Assembly: GCF_002970935.1 (NCBI RefSeq)
Contig: NZ_CP027194.1
Span: 248,001 to 312,000, forward strand
DNA from: Lactobacillus sp. CBA3606
GTDB lineage: Bacteria; Bacillota; Bacilli; Lactobacillales; Lactobacillaceae
Direction of reading: 5' to 3'
DNA length: 64,000 nt
Shown here: positions 6,801 through 16,259 of the stretch, one piece after another
Layout of the letters: each line of letters starts with the position of its first letter
Numbering within the stretch: the stretch's first letter is position 1
The notes under the pieces: model-generated
Databases searched by the model: none
The model's input: only the letters and a program-made list of their open reading frames with translations
Told to the model about the DNA's origin: nothing
Translations under genes and position numbers: made by a program

Positions 6801-9291
6801 ACGTATAGAAATTGCCGGTTTCGGCAAATTTAGCCAGCAGACCTTTGACTTGGCGAGCGGGTTACAAGTCTTTTATGGGGCTAATGAAACGGGAAAATCC
6901 ACGTTGCGGGCTTTTATTTTGGGATTGTTATTCGGTTTTCCATCACGGCGCCATCTATTGGCCCGGTATGAACCGAAAACGACCAGTCAATATGGTGGTT
7001 CACTAGATTTAATGGTTCAAGGTCAACTTTATCGGCTCACACGGTTAGGCGACCAGCCGGCAAAGTTAGTTCAGCTAAGCACGATGACCCCACAACCGCT
7101 ATCGCTATTGGCGCATTGGTTGAATCCCTATGATGAGACGAGTTATAAGCAATTATTTACCTTTAATCAGGCTGAGTTAACGGCGCTAAAATCACTGAGT
7201 GCGACTGATTTAAATCAACAATTACAACAAGTCGGCACATTAGGAAGTGCGCCATGGCGGGCGACGGCGGCAGCATTACGAACGAGTGCAGATACGCTAT
7301 ATAAACCGCGTGGTCGTAAGCCAGAGCTTAATCAGCGCCTAAAAGCGTATCAAGGGTTAACCGACCAAGTTCAAACGGCTCGCCAACGTTATCCAGATTA
7401 TCAACAGTTACAGCAACAAGTCCAACAATTAACGGCGCAACAAACACAATTAAATCAGCACTTGTCAGCCGCTAATGTCACCCAACAAACATTGGCTAAT
7501 TTACGGAATCAGTGGCCAGTTTATCAGCAACTGAAACAGTTACAGGCACAAGCGACAGCGACACAGTCTGCATTGTCGGCGGCTACAGTTCAACGCTATC
7601 AGCAGTTAAGCACGACCCAAACTGAATTGCAGCATACGTTAGCAAGTGCCCGCCAACAATTGGCCCAACAGCCTGTTGATCGAGACTCACAGGGCGTATT
7701 AGGATTTTACGTTGCCCATCAAGCCCAATTTGAGGCTTTGGAAGCGCAACTACCGCAGTTGCAACAGGCACTAGGGCGTTATCAGACTTTGGCGGGGCAA
7801 ACGACGGCAGCCAAAGCAGATTATCAGCAACAATTAGCGGCACATCCGGAATTAACGGCGAGTTTGTCGCCACAGCGTCAAGCCGCACTAACAGCTTTAA
7901 AATCAGCTTTACTAACCAGACCATCACGGCAACAGCAACATCAAACGACTAAGTCAGCCCAAGTTAAGCCAGATTGGCGGCTGTTCGCAGTTTGCGGCGT
8001 GGTGGTGGTGCTTGGCTTACCAGTGTTTGGACTCAAGTGGCTTTTATGGTGCTTAGTTTTAGTGGGCGTCGGTTTATTGGGGTGGGTCGGCTGGCATTCA
8101 GCCCATCAGTCTGCAGTGGCGCCCAAGGAGACCGCCTTGAGCGCTGAATTGACGGCGGCGGGATTAGCACCAGACTTAGACCCGGTAGCAGCGCAGACAC
8201 AATTGGCATTAATTGACGCCTTGCAACGCGCCCAAGCGACGGTGACTCAAGCGGAACAACAATTAGCAGCGCAAGCGGTGACCGTTGGACAGGCCTTAGC
8301 TGATTATCAGTTTGCAGCGGCTTGGTTACCGGTTGATGATCAACAATTAGCGGGCAGCGTTGACCGTATCACAGCATTTTATGATCAAATTCATCAAATG
8401 ATGCAGACGCAAACAATGGCTGGCCCAGATTTTGCTTATACGCAACGACAGGTTCAACAATTGACCACCCAAGTACAGGCAGTTACGGCACAATTACAGC
8501 AGTTGGCAACTGAAAATCAATTGGCAGATGCGACCGCACTGGAAACCGCGATTACTGCGCAAGCGGACCAAGTGACCCGCCAAACTAATTTGACGCAATT
8601 AGCGGGGCAGCTAACTGCCGCGGAACAACAAGCGTTGGCGCAATATGAGACGTTAGCTGATTTACAGGCCGCAGTTGCGACTAATCGGCAACAACAAACT
8701 GAATTGCAGTCGCAGCTTGCACAACAAACTGAAGCATTAGTAACCACACAAACGCAATTAGCACAATTAACAGCAGATGGGCGTTATACTGAATTACGCC
8801 AACAACAAGCCAATCAGCAAACTGAAATGACGGTGTTAGCGCGACAGTGGTTGACGCGACAACTAGGGGCCGCTTGGATCGAACAGGCCTTACAGCAATT
8901 AACCAATCAGCAGTTACCGACGATTATGGGCCAAGCCACGACCTATTTCGCGCAATTAACCCGACAGCGGTATAATGAAATCAAATTAGTTGATGATGAT
9001 TTGGTCGTTCAAGCGACGGCTGGTCCAGCTTTTGCGGTTGCAGAGCTATCGACGGCGACCAAAGAGCAACTTTATTTAGCCTTACGCTTAGCCCTGATTG
9101 TGCACCTAGGTGATCAGGCGAGCTTACCGATAATGATTGATGATGGGTTTGTGAACTTTGACGAGGAGCGACGACAGTTGGCGTGGCACTTATTAGCAAC
9201 CGTGGCAACCCACCATCAAATCTTATACTTTACGAATGAAACCGCAGCTTTAACAGCGATGAACGCAACAACTGTGCATAAACTAACCTAA
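6787..9291 (+). CDS. yhaN: SMC/Rad50-like ATPase YhaN
   Basis: The partner ATPase of YhaO, 834 residues. The N-terminus has a Walker A loop (GANETGKST, about residues 33-41). The C-terminus has a signature-like ELSTATKEQLYLALRLAL and Walker B (LPIMIDDGFVNFD). Between them are long Gln- and Ala-rich coiled coils. Two hydrophobic helices sit near residues 400-440 (FAVCGVVVVLGLPVFGL and LLWCLVLVGVGLLGWVGW), so the protein is probably membrane-tethered. This is typical of YhaN and unlike SbcC. The start can be ATG 6787 or 6790. Very high Gln content may reflect strand-biased repeats of CAA/CAG codons. Confidence 0.9.
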   Translation: MMQIKRIEIAGFGKFSQQTFDLASGLQVFYGANETGKSTLRAFILGLLFGFPSRRHLLARYEPKTTSQYGGSLDLMVQGQLYRLTRLGDQPAKLVQLSTMTPQPLSLLAHWLNPYDETSYKQLFTFNQAELTALKSLSATDLNQQLQQVGTLGSAPWRATAAALRTSADTLYKPRGRKPELNQRLKAYQGLTDQVQTARQRYPDYQQLQQQVQQLTAQQTQLNQHLSAANVTQQTLANLRNQWPVYQQLKQLQAQATATQSALSAATVQRYQQLSTTQTELQHTLASARQQLAQQPVDRDSQGVLGFYVAHQAQFEALEAQLPQLQQALGRYQTLAGQTTAAKADYQQQLAAHPELTASLSPQRQAALTALKSALLTRPSRQQQHQTTKSAQVKPDWRLFAVCGVVVVLGLPVFGLKWLLWCLVLVGVGLLGWVGWHSAHQSAVAPKETALSAELTAAGLAPDLDPVAAQTQLALIDALQRAQATVTQAEQQLAAQAVTVGQALADYQFAAAWLPVDDQQLAGSVDRITAFYDQIHQMMQTQTMAGPDFAYTQRQVQQLTTQVQAVTAQLQQLATENQLADATALETAITAQADQVTRQTNLTQLAGQLTAAEQQALAQYETLADLQAAVATNRQQQTELQSQLAQQTEALVTTQTQLAQLTADGRYTELRQQQANQQTEMTVLARQWLTRQLGAAWIEQALQQLTNQQLPTIMGQATTYFAQLTRQRYNEIKLVDDDLVVQATAGPAFAVAELSTATKEQLYLALRLALIVHLGDQASLPIMIDDGFVNFDEERRQLAWHLLATVATHHQILYFTNETAALTAMNATTVHKLT

Positions 9292-9308
9292 TTTTGGGGG
9301 TAATGAGG

Positions 9309-10283
9309 ATGACAAAAAAATTATTTGATTATCAGCTTGATGAGACCGTTGAGGGCTTCTTTTTATTGAAAGATTCTGAAGTGCGGGTCACCAAGACCGG
9401 TAAAAAATTCTTAGCAATTAATTTTCAAGATACTTCTGGTGAAATTTCTGGGAAGTTTTGGGATGCAAGTGATCAAGACGTGGCACATTTTCAAGCTGGA
9501 CGAATCGTGCATTTAAAGGGGAAACGAGAAAATTATCAAGGTAATCCCCAAATTAAGATTCAACAAATGCGGTTAACTCAACCGGGAGAACCTCAAGAAG
9601 TGCAGCAGTTTGTCGAGCATGCGCCACTCGACACAGCTACGATGGAAGAGCAGTTGAATCAATATGTTTTTGAAATCACGACGCCGAATTGGAACCGAAT
9701 TGTTCGGCATTTACTAACGCAATTTCATGATGCCTTTTTCAGTTATCCAGCAGCTAAAAAGAATCATCATGCGTTTGCCGGGGGCTTGGCGTATCATACG
9801 TTATCCATCTTACGGTTGGCAAAAGCGGTCGCTGATGAATATCCGCACGTTAATCGCTCACTACTCTATGCGGGGGCAATCTTGCATGATATGGGGAAGA
9901 CGATTGAAATGTCTGGACCAGTGGCGACAACGTACACGTTGGCGGGCAACTTAGTCGGACATATTGTTTTAATTGATGAACAAATTGTTGAAGCGTGCCA
10001 ACAGTTAAAGATTGATGAGCAGGCAGAATCAGTTTTGATTTTGCGGCATATGATTCTTGCCCATCATGGGTTGTTGGAGTATGGGTCACCAGTGCGTCCA
10101 CATGTGATGGAAGCTGAGATTTTACATGATTTAGATGATTTAGATGCATCGATTCAGATGATGCAAACGGCGATTATACATGCAAAACCGGGCGAATATA
10201 CGGAACGGCTCTTTGCAATGGACGGGCGAAACTTTTATCGGCCAGAACATGATGCTAGCAAGTATTTACCAGATAAAGACTAA
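9309..10283 (+). CDS. yhaM: 3'-5' exoribonuclease YhaM
   Basis: A nuclease of 324 residues. An N-terminal OB-fold (about residues 15-95, with FLAINFQDTSGEISGKFWDA) is followed by an HD domain with HHAFAGGLAYHT and AILHDMGKTIE. YhaM of Bacillus degrades RNA and single-stranded DNA from the 3' end and needs Mn2+. The ATG at 9309 follows GGGGG at 9295-9299 and matches the usual family start; the ATG at 9303 is the alternative. It closes the yhaO-yhaN-yhaM run, with a terminator shared with the converging prsA gene. Confidence 0.92.
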   Translation: MTKKLFDYQLDETVEGFFLLKDSEVRVTKTGKKFLAINFQDTSGEISGKFWDASDQDVAHFQAGRIVHLKGKRENYQGNPQIKIQQMRLTQPGEPQEVQQFVEHAPLDTATMEEQLNQYVFEITTPNWNRIVRHLLTQFHDAFFSYPAAKKNHHAFAGGLAYHTLSILRLAKAVADEYPHVNRSLLYAGAILHDMGKTIEMSGPVATTYTLAGNLVGHIVLIDEQIVEACQQLKIDEQAESVLILRHMILAHHGLLEYGSPVRPHVMEAEILHDLDDLDASIQMMQTAIIHAKPGEYTERLFAMDGRNFYRPEHDASKYLPDKD

Positions 10284-10294
10284 TTTACGACAAA

Positions 10295-10322
10295 AAAAGA
10301 CGACCCAGATAGGTCGTCTTTT
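10295..10322. terminator. Bidirectional terminator between yhaM and prsA
   Basis: An 11-bp perfect stem, AAAAGACGACC (10295-10305) and GGTCGTCTTTT (10312-10322), with the loop CAGATA. A-rich and T-rich flanks on both sides serve both converging genes. Confidence 0.9.
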
Positions 10323-10335
10323 AAGTTACTTTAAA

Positions 10336-11238
10336 TTAGTTAGTGCTTGAAGATGAAGAAGATGAAGTTGATAGGTATGAAGATAAGATGTTCTTCAAAT
10401 CACTATCTTTAATCTTAACATTCCCAGCTTTAAGCACCTTAGCAACAACGTTATGCAAGACAGTTGAGTCGCTCATATCGTTATCCAAGATTTGTTTCTT
10501 CAATTCAGCGGTGTGATCAGACATCTTACCCTTACCAGGGTTCTTGATCATCCGGATGATTTCATAACCATTGCTGGTCTTAACTGCAGAAGTGGTGTAT
10601 GCACCGTTCTTCAACTTGAAGGCCGCAGTTAGGAATTTAGAAGAATAGCTTGTATTCGTATTATCGAAAGCAGCTAACTTACCGCCGTCGCTCTTAGAAG
10701 TTGAATCAGTTGAATACTTCTTAGCTAACTTCGTAAAGTTGGCTTGGCTAGAATCCTTCTTTAATTCACTAAGAACAGTATCAGCAGTGTCACTCTTCGC
10801 AACTAAGATATGTTGAACAGTGACTTTAGGTTCGTATGACTTCCATTGTTTCTTCAAAGCAGCGTCCGTAATCGTTACTTTATCTTTAACGGCTTCTTTG
10901 AGTAACAAGTTTGAACGAATCTGTTCCTTGAAGGTCTTAGCAGTCAACCCATTTTGTGTCAATACAGTTGAGAATGAACTCCCATATTGAGATTTATATG
11001 TGTTGTATTGCTTGGTAACTGTCTTAGTTGAAACCTTTGAACCGTAGTCTTTTTCGAGGACTTTGTTCAAAATCATTTGTTGCAAGACTTGTTTACCTGA
11101 AGAGGTACCCTTCATACTACTATAATATTGACTTTCGGTGATCTTACCACCAGAGGTCGACGCAACTGTCTTGCTGCCACAACCGGCAAGCGTAAAGGTT
11201 AACAATACACCGGCGAGCGCAATAAGCCATTTTTTCAT
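10336..11238 (-). CDS. prsA: Foldase PrsA, parvulin-type lipoprotein
   Basis: A lipid-anchored peptidyl-prolyl isomerase of 300 residues on the outer face of the membrane, where it helps secreted proteins fold. The signal peptide [20 protein letters not shown] ends in the lipobox LAGC. A SurA-like N domain is followed by the parvulin domain, seen in [27 protein letters not shown] and [10 protein letters not shown]. The tail is Ser-rich. The ATG at 11238 gives a normal signal peptide; an ATG six codons upstream is less likely. A minus-strand TATAGT at 11299-11294 may be its -10. It converges on yhaM, as in Bacillus. Confidence 0.93.
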   Translation of the reverse strand: MKKWLIALAGVLLTFTLAGCGSKTVASTSGGKITESQYYSSMKGTSSGKQVLQQMILNKVLEKDYGSKVSTKTVTKQYNTYKSQYGSSFSTVLTQNGLTAKTFKEQIRSNLLLKEAVKDKVTITDAALKKQWKSYEPKVTVQHILVAKSDTADTVLSELKKDSSQANFTKLAKKYSTDSTSKSDGGKLAAFDNTNTSYSSKFLTAAFKLKNGAYTTSAVKTSNGYEIIRMIKNPGKGKMSDHTAELKKQILDNDMSDSTVLHNVVAKVLKAGNVKIKDSDLKNILSSYLSTSSSSSSSTN

Positions 11239-11442
11239 TCCGACAACACATCCCATTCTTGAAATAGTTCTGCTCTAGCAGACTTACCAGACTACTATAC
11301 CATAAGTAAGTTCGCTTCTGCAGGCGGTTGGAAATCTTTACAAAATTTTCAGATAATTCACAACCTCTTCACAAAGTTTAGCACCAGTTAAGGTCAAACT
11401 GAATGAAAATGGTTTGTAAATTCAACAACTCAAGTGGCTAAA

Positions 11443-11781
11443 TTAGTCTTTAGGGGTCCATTGGTCAAGCGTTTGTTGCAAGTGGTCGGCATGCTTTTTC
11501 ATGATTGCCAAGTGGGGTTCTAATTTGAATTGGAACTTGTCCACTTCTGTTTGGATGTCATTTAAGACGTCGCTCGCATGCGTCATTTCGTTACCTAGAT
11601 TGTTTTGAGCCTCACCGAAATCTTCACGAGCCTGCTGTAAATGGTCGGCAGCATCTAAGACGTCTTGAATATAATCTTTAGCATCCGTGTAAACGGCGCG
11701 GGGAGACTTGCGATTGATGATCATATAAGCGGCCACGCCTAGGCCAAGACCGGCGAGACTGCGGCGGAAAAATTTTGCCAT
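11443..11781 (-). CDS. yhaH: YhaH/YtxH-type membrane-anchored coiled-coil protein
   Basis: A small protein of 112 residues. After a short basic start, one hydrophobic helix (SLAGLGLGVAAYMII) leads into a long helical region rich in Asp, Gln and Ala with heptad-like spacing. This matches the YtxH-like family. Its place between prsA and hit is the same as yhaH in Bacillus, and that supports the name more than the sequence does. The function is unknown. It starts 12 bases after hit on the same strand, preceded by GGAGGCCTTC, so hit and this gene are likely one operon. Confidence 0.75.
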   Translation of the reverse strand: MAKFFRRSLAGLGLGVAAYMIINRKSPRAVYTDAKDYIQDVLDAADHLQQAREDFGEAQNNLGNEMTHASDVLNDIQTEVDKFQFKLEPHLAIMKKHADHLQQTLDQWTPKD

Positions 11782-11792
11782 CAGAAGGCCTC

Positions 11793-12245
11793 CTAATCAG
11801 TTAACTGAGTTTTAATTGCATTTTGTAAACGCGTATAGTCGGTTTCATCGTATTTCTTAGAATTATCTTTAAAAATCATTCGGAAATCATCTTTATCGCT
11901 ATAGCGAGGAATTAAATGAAAATGAGAATGAAAGACAGATTGATAAGCAACGGCACCATTGTTATTAACGACATTCATGCCGATAATGCGTTCATCAGAA
12001 GCTTTGATGGCCCGGGCAATCTTTGGAATACGAGCAAAAACGGCACTAGCTAAATCACTATCATATGCGAACAGATCAGGCACATGTGTCTTAGGGATAA
12101 CTAAGGTGTGACCGGGCGTTCCTTGCGAAATATCTAGGAAAGCTTTGACCATGTTGTCTTCATAAATAGTATAACTAGGCACATCGCCGTTGATGATTTT
12201 GCAAAAGATACAATCGGCATCGAGTTTGGGTTCAAAAGCTGGCAT
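11793..12245 (-). CDS. hit: HIT-family nucleotide hydrolase
   Basis: A histidine-triad protein of 150 residues. The triad itself is HSHFHLIPR, and the N-terminus has the zinc-type CIFCKIINGDVPSYTIYED typical of Hint/HinT proteins. Family members cleave AMP from phosphoramidate or similar linkages. It lies upstream of yhaH and divergent from ecsA, as in Bacillus. The start follows AAAGAAGG on the minus strand. Confidence 0.92.
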   Translation of the reverse strand: MPAFEPKLDADCIFCKIINGDVPSYTIYEDNMVKAFLDISQGTPGHTLVIPKTHVPDLFAYDSDLASAVFARIPKIARAIKASDERIIGMNVVNNNGAVAYQSVFHSHFHLIPRYSDKDDFRMIFKDNSKKYDETDYTRLQNAIKTQLTD

Positions 12246-12336
12246 TTGATGACCTTCTTTTCTAAAATTTAGTTCTATTATACACTAACACCTTTGAAAA
12301 TGATGGCGCTTTAATTTTTGACGGCGGCTAAAGCGT

Positions 12337-12360
12337 TGGTCAAATCGCTGGTCAAATCGC
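12337..12360. repeat. 12-bp perfect tandem duplication
   Basis: TGGTCAAATCGC occurs twice head to tail (12337-12348 and 12349-12360) in the hit-ecsA divergent region, upstream of the ecsA promoter. A similar CGGCTAAAGCGT lies just before it. It could be a slippage duplication or a doubled operator half-site. Confidence 0.75.
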
Positions 12361-12397
12361 TGGGGGCCGGCCCTAATCGGCAATTTTCTTAACGGGG

Positions 12398-12409
12398 CTA
12401 TGCTATAAT
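12398..12409 (+). promoter_or_regulatory. ecsA promoter, extended -10
   Basis: TGCTATAAT ends at 12409 and forms a strong extended -10, 38 bases before the ecsA ATG. The -35 match is weak, as is common with a TG-type -10. Confidence 0.65.
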
Positions 12410-12447
12410 AGAGCTCAACTTACACCATACAGAAAGAGGTTAGATTT

Positions 12448-13185
12448 ATGGCATTATCAGTAAGCCATCTCGTTGGTGGCTATTCACAAATTCCGGTCTT
12501 GAAAGATATTAGTTTTCAAGTTGCACCGGGCGAATTAGTGGGCTTGATTGGGTTGAATGGGGCTGGTAAATCGACCACTATTAATCATATTATCGGGTTG
12601 TTAACGCCGATGAAAGGGTCGATCATGTTAAATGATGTGACGTTAGCACAGGACCCCCAACAATATAAACAACAATTGGCGTATATTCCAGAAACGCCAG
12701 TCTTATATGAAGAATTAACTTTAAAAGAACATTTAGAAATGACGATGTTGGCCTATGGGCTGGATCAAAAAGTCGCATGGGAGCGCGCACATACGTTGCT
12801 GAAAACATTTCGTTTGGATAATAAGTTGAGCTGGTTTCCGGCGAACTTTTCTAAGGGGATGAAACAAAAAGTAATGATTGTGTGTGCGTTTATAACTAAC
12901 GCTAAGTTATTCATTATTGATGAGCCTTTCTTGGGATTGGACCCCTTAGCGGTACATGACTTGCTGGCGTTGATTGCGACTGTCAAGGAACAAGGTGCGG
13001 CCGTTTTAATGTCGACGCATGTGTTGGATACCGCTGAAAAATTCTGTGATCGGTTTGTCTTGCTGCACGCAGGTGAGATTCAAACGCAAGGTAGTTTTGA
13101 AGAAATTAAAGCGAATTATCCAGATGCGGGGGAGTCTTTGAACGATATTTATCTCAGTTTGACTGGGGTGACTCGGGATGAGTAA
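12448..13185 (+). CDS. ecsA: ABC transporter ATPase EcsA
   Basis: An ABC ATPase of 245 residues with Walker A GLNGAGKST, signature FSKGMKQKV and Walker B KLFIIDEPF. The length and order fit EcsA, which with EcsB acts in secretion, competence and control of membrane proteolysis in Bacillus. The substrate is unsettled. The start follows AAAGAGG. It overlaps the start of ecsB by eight bases. Because ecsB is frameshifted here, EcsA may lack its membrane partner. Confidence 0.92.
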   Translation: MALSVSHLVGGYSQIPVLKDISFQVAPGELVGLIGLNGAGKSTTINHIIGLLTPMKGSIMLNDVTLAQDPQQYKQQLAYIPETPVLYEELTLKEHLEMTMLAYGLDQKVAWERAHTLLKTFRLDNKLSWFPANFSKGMKQKVMIVCAFITNAKLFIIDEPFLGLDPLAVHDLLALIATVKEQGAAVLMSTHVLDTAEKFCDRFVLLHAGEIQTQGSFEEIKANYPDAGESLNDIYLSLTGVTRDE

Positions 13186-14382
13186 GCTTTATCAAAGTCG
13201 ATTACAACGGCATCTACGTCAAATGTTACGGTATCTACGATTGGTCTTTAACGATCATTTCGTGATTGCGTTAATGTTTTTTGTGGGGGCTTAGGCTTAG
13301 CCTATTCTAATTGGCTCAAAACGGTGACGCCACAGATGACATGGATTGTATTGTTGGTGGGGCTCTTATTGTGGGGCGGCCTATCGATTGGCCGGATTGC
13401 CACGTTATTAGAACCCGCAGATGCGGTATTTTTGTTGCCACGTGAACAAGATTTACACGGCTATTTAACTCATGCGTGGCGCTATAGTTGGTGGTTGGCA
13501 CAAGTGGTTCAAGTCATGCTAGTTGGCCTAGTCGTTCCCATCTTAATGTTAGTGGATCAGTTATCAGGCTGGTCATTATTGGCCTTGTTAGCGACGCAAC
13601 TCTTGTTGAAGGATGGGCAGTTGACTGGCTATGTCACTGCTCTGTATCGATTAACGCGGTCACAGCAACGGTGGCTACGGGGTTTAAATTGGGGCTTGGC
13701 GCTGGTCATTATCGGTCTTAGCTTACTGGTCAGTCCGTGGTTAGGCCTCATTTTGGCGGCTGGCTTAGCCGGTGGTCAACGGTGGTGGCATGCCAGCATC
13801 TGGCCTAAAACCGTGATTGCTTGGCAAGCAGATATTAAGTTAGAAGCGAACCGGATGCTAGGTATTTATCGGTTCTTTAATCTGTTTACGGATGTGCCGA
13901 TGGTACAAGGGACGGTTAAACGTCGCCGTTATTTAGATTGGTTACTACGTTGGTTACCGCAAGATCAAGCGCATGCTTTTGGCTATCTCTTAACACGAGG
14001 GATGTTGCGAGGAACAGAATTCAGTGGACTGGTCGCTCGACTAACCGTAATTGGTGCGGTTTTGTTGTATTTTAGCGGTCATGGTTGGTTGGCGATGGGA
14101 CTAGATGTTATCTTCATCTACTTAATTGGGTTCCAGTTGTTGCCGTTTTATAAACGGTACGATAATATTGTCTTTACCCACATTTATCCCTTGCAACCGA
14201 CACAGCGACGTGCCAACTTTCAGCGTCTATTAGCGGTCATTTTGGGGACCACCGGTGTCATCTTTTTACTGGCTTTTTGGCTGAGTAACGCATCGTTAGG
14301 TCAAGTCGGGTTTTTAGCGGTCATTAATGCCGTTGAAATCTATCTCTTAGTTGCATGGTATACCAAGCTACGACTGGGATAG
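13178..14382 (+). pseudogene. ecsB: ABC transporter permease EcsB, frameshifted at 13285-13289
   Basis: The membrane partner of EcsA, about 401 residues if intact. The ATG at 13178 overlaps ecsA and opens MSKLYQSRLQRHLRQMLRY, but this frame stops at 13292-13294 after 38 codons. The rest of the protein, with several hydrophobic helices (such as MTWIVLLVGLLLWGGLS), follows in another frame to 14382. Adding one G to the run at 13285-13289 (five Gs, followed by C) restores a continuous reading of VGGLGLAYSNWLKT. The flaw resembles the one in the class A PBP. A sequencing error, a true null, or a variable G-tract are all possible. Confidence 0.87.
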
Positions 14383-14412
14383 CACCGAAATGGCGGTCCG
14401 AATAAAAAGGAC

Positions 14413-14441
14413 TTGACGTAGCCGAGTTTGGTCTTTAGAAT
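14413..14441 (+). promoter_or_regulatory. Promoter of the YtmP-like kinase gene
   Basis: TTGACG (14413-14418) and TAGAAT (14436-14441) are 17 bases apart. They lie about 64 bases before the ytmP start, directly after the end of ecsB. Confidence 0.7.
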
Positions 14442-14504
14442 GTGATTGTTAAGTGAATTATGGAGCCGGTCGTAAAATGAATTTTTTTGAGAGGAGTGGG
14501 GCTG

Positions 14505-15299
14505 ATGGATTTCGAACTTGATGATGGTTGGGCGGTTTATCCGATTGATGGTAATACTGATAAAGCTTTTATGGGTAAGAAGAACCAACAACGATTATTC
14601 TTGAAACGGAACGCCTCGCCGTTCTTAGCGGCACTCTCAATGGAGGAAATAACGCCGCGCTTAATCTGGACGAAACGCATCTCAAGCGGTGATACTTTGA
14701 CCGCGCAAGAATGGCTGAATGGTCAAACTTTAACGAAGCAACAAATGCAGCTGCCTGAAGTGGCGCATTTATTGGCACGTGTGCACAATTCCAAGTTGCT
14801 TCATCGGATGTTAACTAAAGTTGGTGGTCAGATTGTCCGACCACAAGATTTTATTCGTCAATATCTTAGTGATTTACCAGATGACTTGCGGCAACATCCA
14901 TTGATGGCCGACGTCTTGGCGGGGTTAAAGAACCAACTCCCCACTTTGCCAGTGGCCGATTATCGCGTCTGTCATGGTGATTTGAATCATAAAAACTGGT
15001 TATTATCGGATCATCGCCAATTATATTTAGTTGATTGGGATGCGGCACGGTTTGCGGACCCCGCTTCAGATATTAGTCTATTATTATGTGAATACTTGCC
15101 ATTAGCCGCTTGGCAACCGTGGTTAGCGGAGTACGGTGAGACCATGACACCAGCAATGCAGCAACGCGTCATTTGGTATGCTAAGGTGAACTTGTTATTG
15201 AATATTAAAGATAATTATTATCGTAATCAATATCACAAAATGAATCATGAAATTATTTTCTTAGAAGAACTGATGCAGCAACAATTATCATTTTTCTAA
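14505..15299 (+). CDS. ytmP: YtmP-like phosphotransferase (choline/aminoglycoside kinase fold)
   Basis: A kinase-like protein of 264 residues. The catalytic loop CHGDLNHKNWLL and the metal-binding LYLVDWDAARFADPASD are clear. The N lobe is short. The fold is that of LicA, ThiK and aminoglycoside kinases, and the acceptor is unknown. The place just before trmB is the same as ytmP of Bacillus. The ATG at 14505 follows GAGAGGAG at a normal distance; an in-frame upstream start at 14487 would add six residues. It has its own promoter. Confidence 0.85.
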   Translation: MDFELDDGWAVYPIDGNTDKAFMGKKNQQRLFLKRNASPFLAALSMEEITPRLIWTKRISSGDTLTAQEWLNGQTLTKQQMQLPEVAHLLARVHNSKLLHRMLTKVGGQIVRPQDFIRQYLSDLPDDLRQHPLMADVLAGLKNQLPTLPVADYRVCHGDLNHKNWLLSDHRQLYLVDWDAARFADPASDISLLLCEYLPLAAWQPWLAEYGETMTPAMQQRVIWYAKVNLLLNIKDNYYRNQYHKMNHEIIFLEELMQQQLSFF

Positions 15300-15373
15300 A
15301 ATCAAACCTGATAGTCGCGCGTTCCAAGCGGAATTCGCGGCTATTTTAATGAGTAGAGGAGTTAAAAGAACAT

Positions 15374-16018
15374 ATGCGTGTACGAAATAAGCCTTGGGCC
15401 CCGGAATTAATCAATGCCCATCCAGAACTGATCACTGAAACCCCCGCGGATTTTCGTGGTAAATGGCAAAGCCGGTTTAAGACCCCTCAGCCGCTCCAGA
15501 TTGAAGTTGGTAGTGGTAAGGGTCAATTCATCATCGAGATGGCGAAACGTCATCCAGAGATTAATTATGTGGCGATTGAGATTCAAACGTCGGTGATTGC
15601 ACTGATTTTGAAAAAATTAGTCGCTGAACCGTTGCCAAACTTGCAACTGGCTCATGCGGATGGTGAATCGGTGACGACCTTTTTTGAGCCACAGGAAGTC
15701 GACCGCCTTTACTTAAACTTTTCTGATCCATGGCCGAAGAGTCGACATGCGAAACGGCGCTTAACCTATAAGACTTTCTTGGCAAGTTATCAAGAAGTTT
15801 TAAAGGTACATGGGCAGATTGAATTTAAGACGGATAATCGTGGGTTATTTGAGTTTTCATTAACGAGTATGAATAACTTTGGGTTGCAGTTTGAACAGGT
15901 CTGGTTAGACTTGCATGCTGCAATGACACCTGAAGAAAATGTTGAAACTGAATATGAACAAAAATATAGTTCAAAAGGGCCAATTTATAAGATTATTGCG
16001 ACCTTTCCAACTAAATAG
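15374..16018 (+). CDS. trmB: tRNA (guanine-N7-)-methyltransferase TrmB
   Basis: An S-adenosylmethionine-dependent enzyme of 214 residues that makes m7G46 in tRNA. The start MRVRNKPWAPELI, the cofactor loop IEVGSGKGQFI and the motif FSDPWPKSRHAKRRL are diagnostic. The C-terminus has EFKTDNRGLFEFS and TEYEQKYSSKGPIY. It sits 74 bases after the YtmP-like gene and ends at an intrinsic terminator. Confidence 0.95.
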   Translation: MRVRNKPWAPELINAHPELITETPADFRGKWQSRFKTPQPLQIEVGSGKGQFIIEMAKRHPEINYVAIEIQTSVIALILKKLVAEPLPNLQLAHADGESVTTFFEPQEVDRLYLNFSDPWPKSRHAKRRLTYKTFLASYQEVLKVHGQIEFKTDNRGLFEFSLTSMNNFGLQFEQVWLDLHAAMTPEENVETEYEQKYSSKGPIYKIIATFPTK

Positions 16019-16024
16019 TGAATT

Positions 16025-16057
16025 AAGACTTGTGCATAATTGCATGGGTCTTTTTTT
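16025..16057 (+). terminator. Terminator after trmB
   Basis: AAGAC (16025-16029) pairs with GTCTT (16048-16052), with an inner TGCA/TGCA arm, followed by a T-run. Confidence 0.7.
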
Positions 16058-16170
16058 GGGACGAATTGTCAAACCAAGTGCAACACTTTGTCGAATAAAA
16101 GCTCTGCTGGCGTACGTGCAGTGACCCTTATATTTTTACACGAATTTGGATTGAATGGACAATTCAACAT

Positions 16171-16206
16171 AAAAAAGGAAACCAATCCGCCAATGGATTG
16201 ATTTCC
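16171..16206 (-). terminator. Terminator of the minus-strand PepSY-like gene
   Basis: Read on the minus strand, GGAAATCAATCC (16206-16195) pairs with GGATTGGTTTCC (16188-16177), followed by six Ts. The rest of the gap between trmB and this hairpin (16058-16170) shows nothing clear. Confidence 0.85.
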
Positions 16207-16259
16207 CTATAATAAATCTTCGTCGACAGCCGTTGACAAAGAGCTGAATTTTTCTGAAT

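Noticed and set aside
7380-8830. Repeated CAACAA/CAGCAA-like stretches in yhaN considered as a repeat array
   Set aside because: The units are irregular and in frame with a Gln-rich coiled coil. There are no spacers or conserved repeats, so it is not CRISPR.
6812-9208. Several frames on both strands inside yhaN
   Set aside because: They are shadows caused by the repetitive Gln/Ala codon use of yhaN and show no domain or ribosome site.
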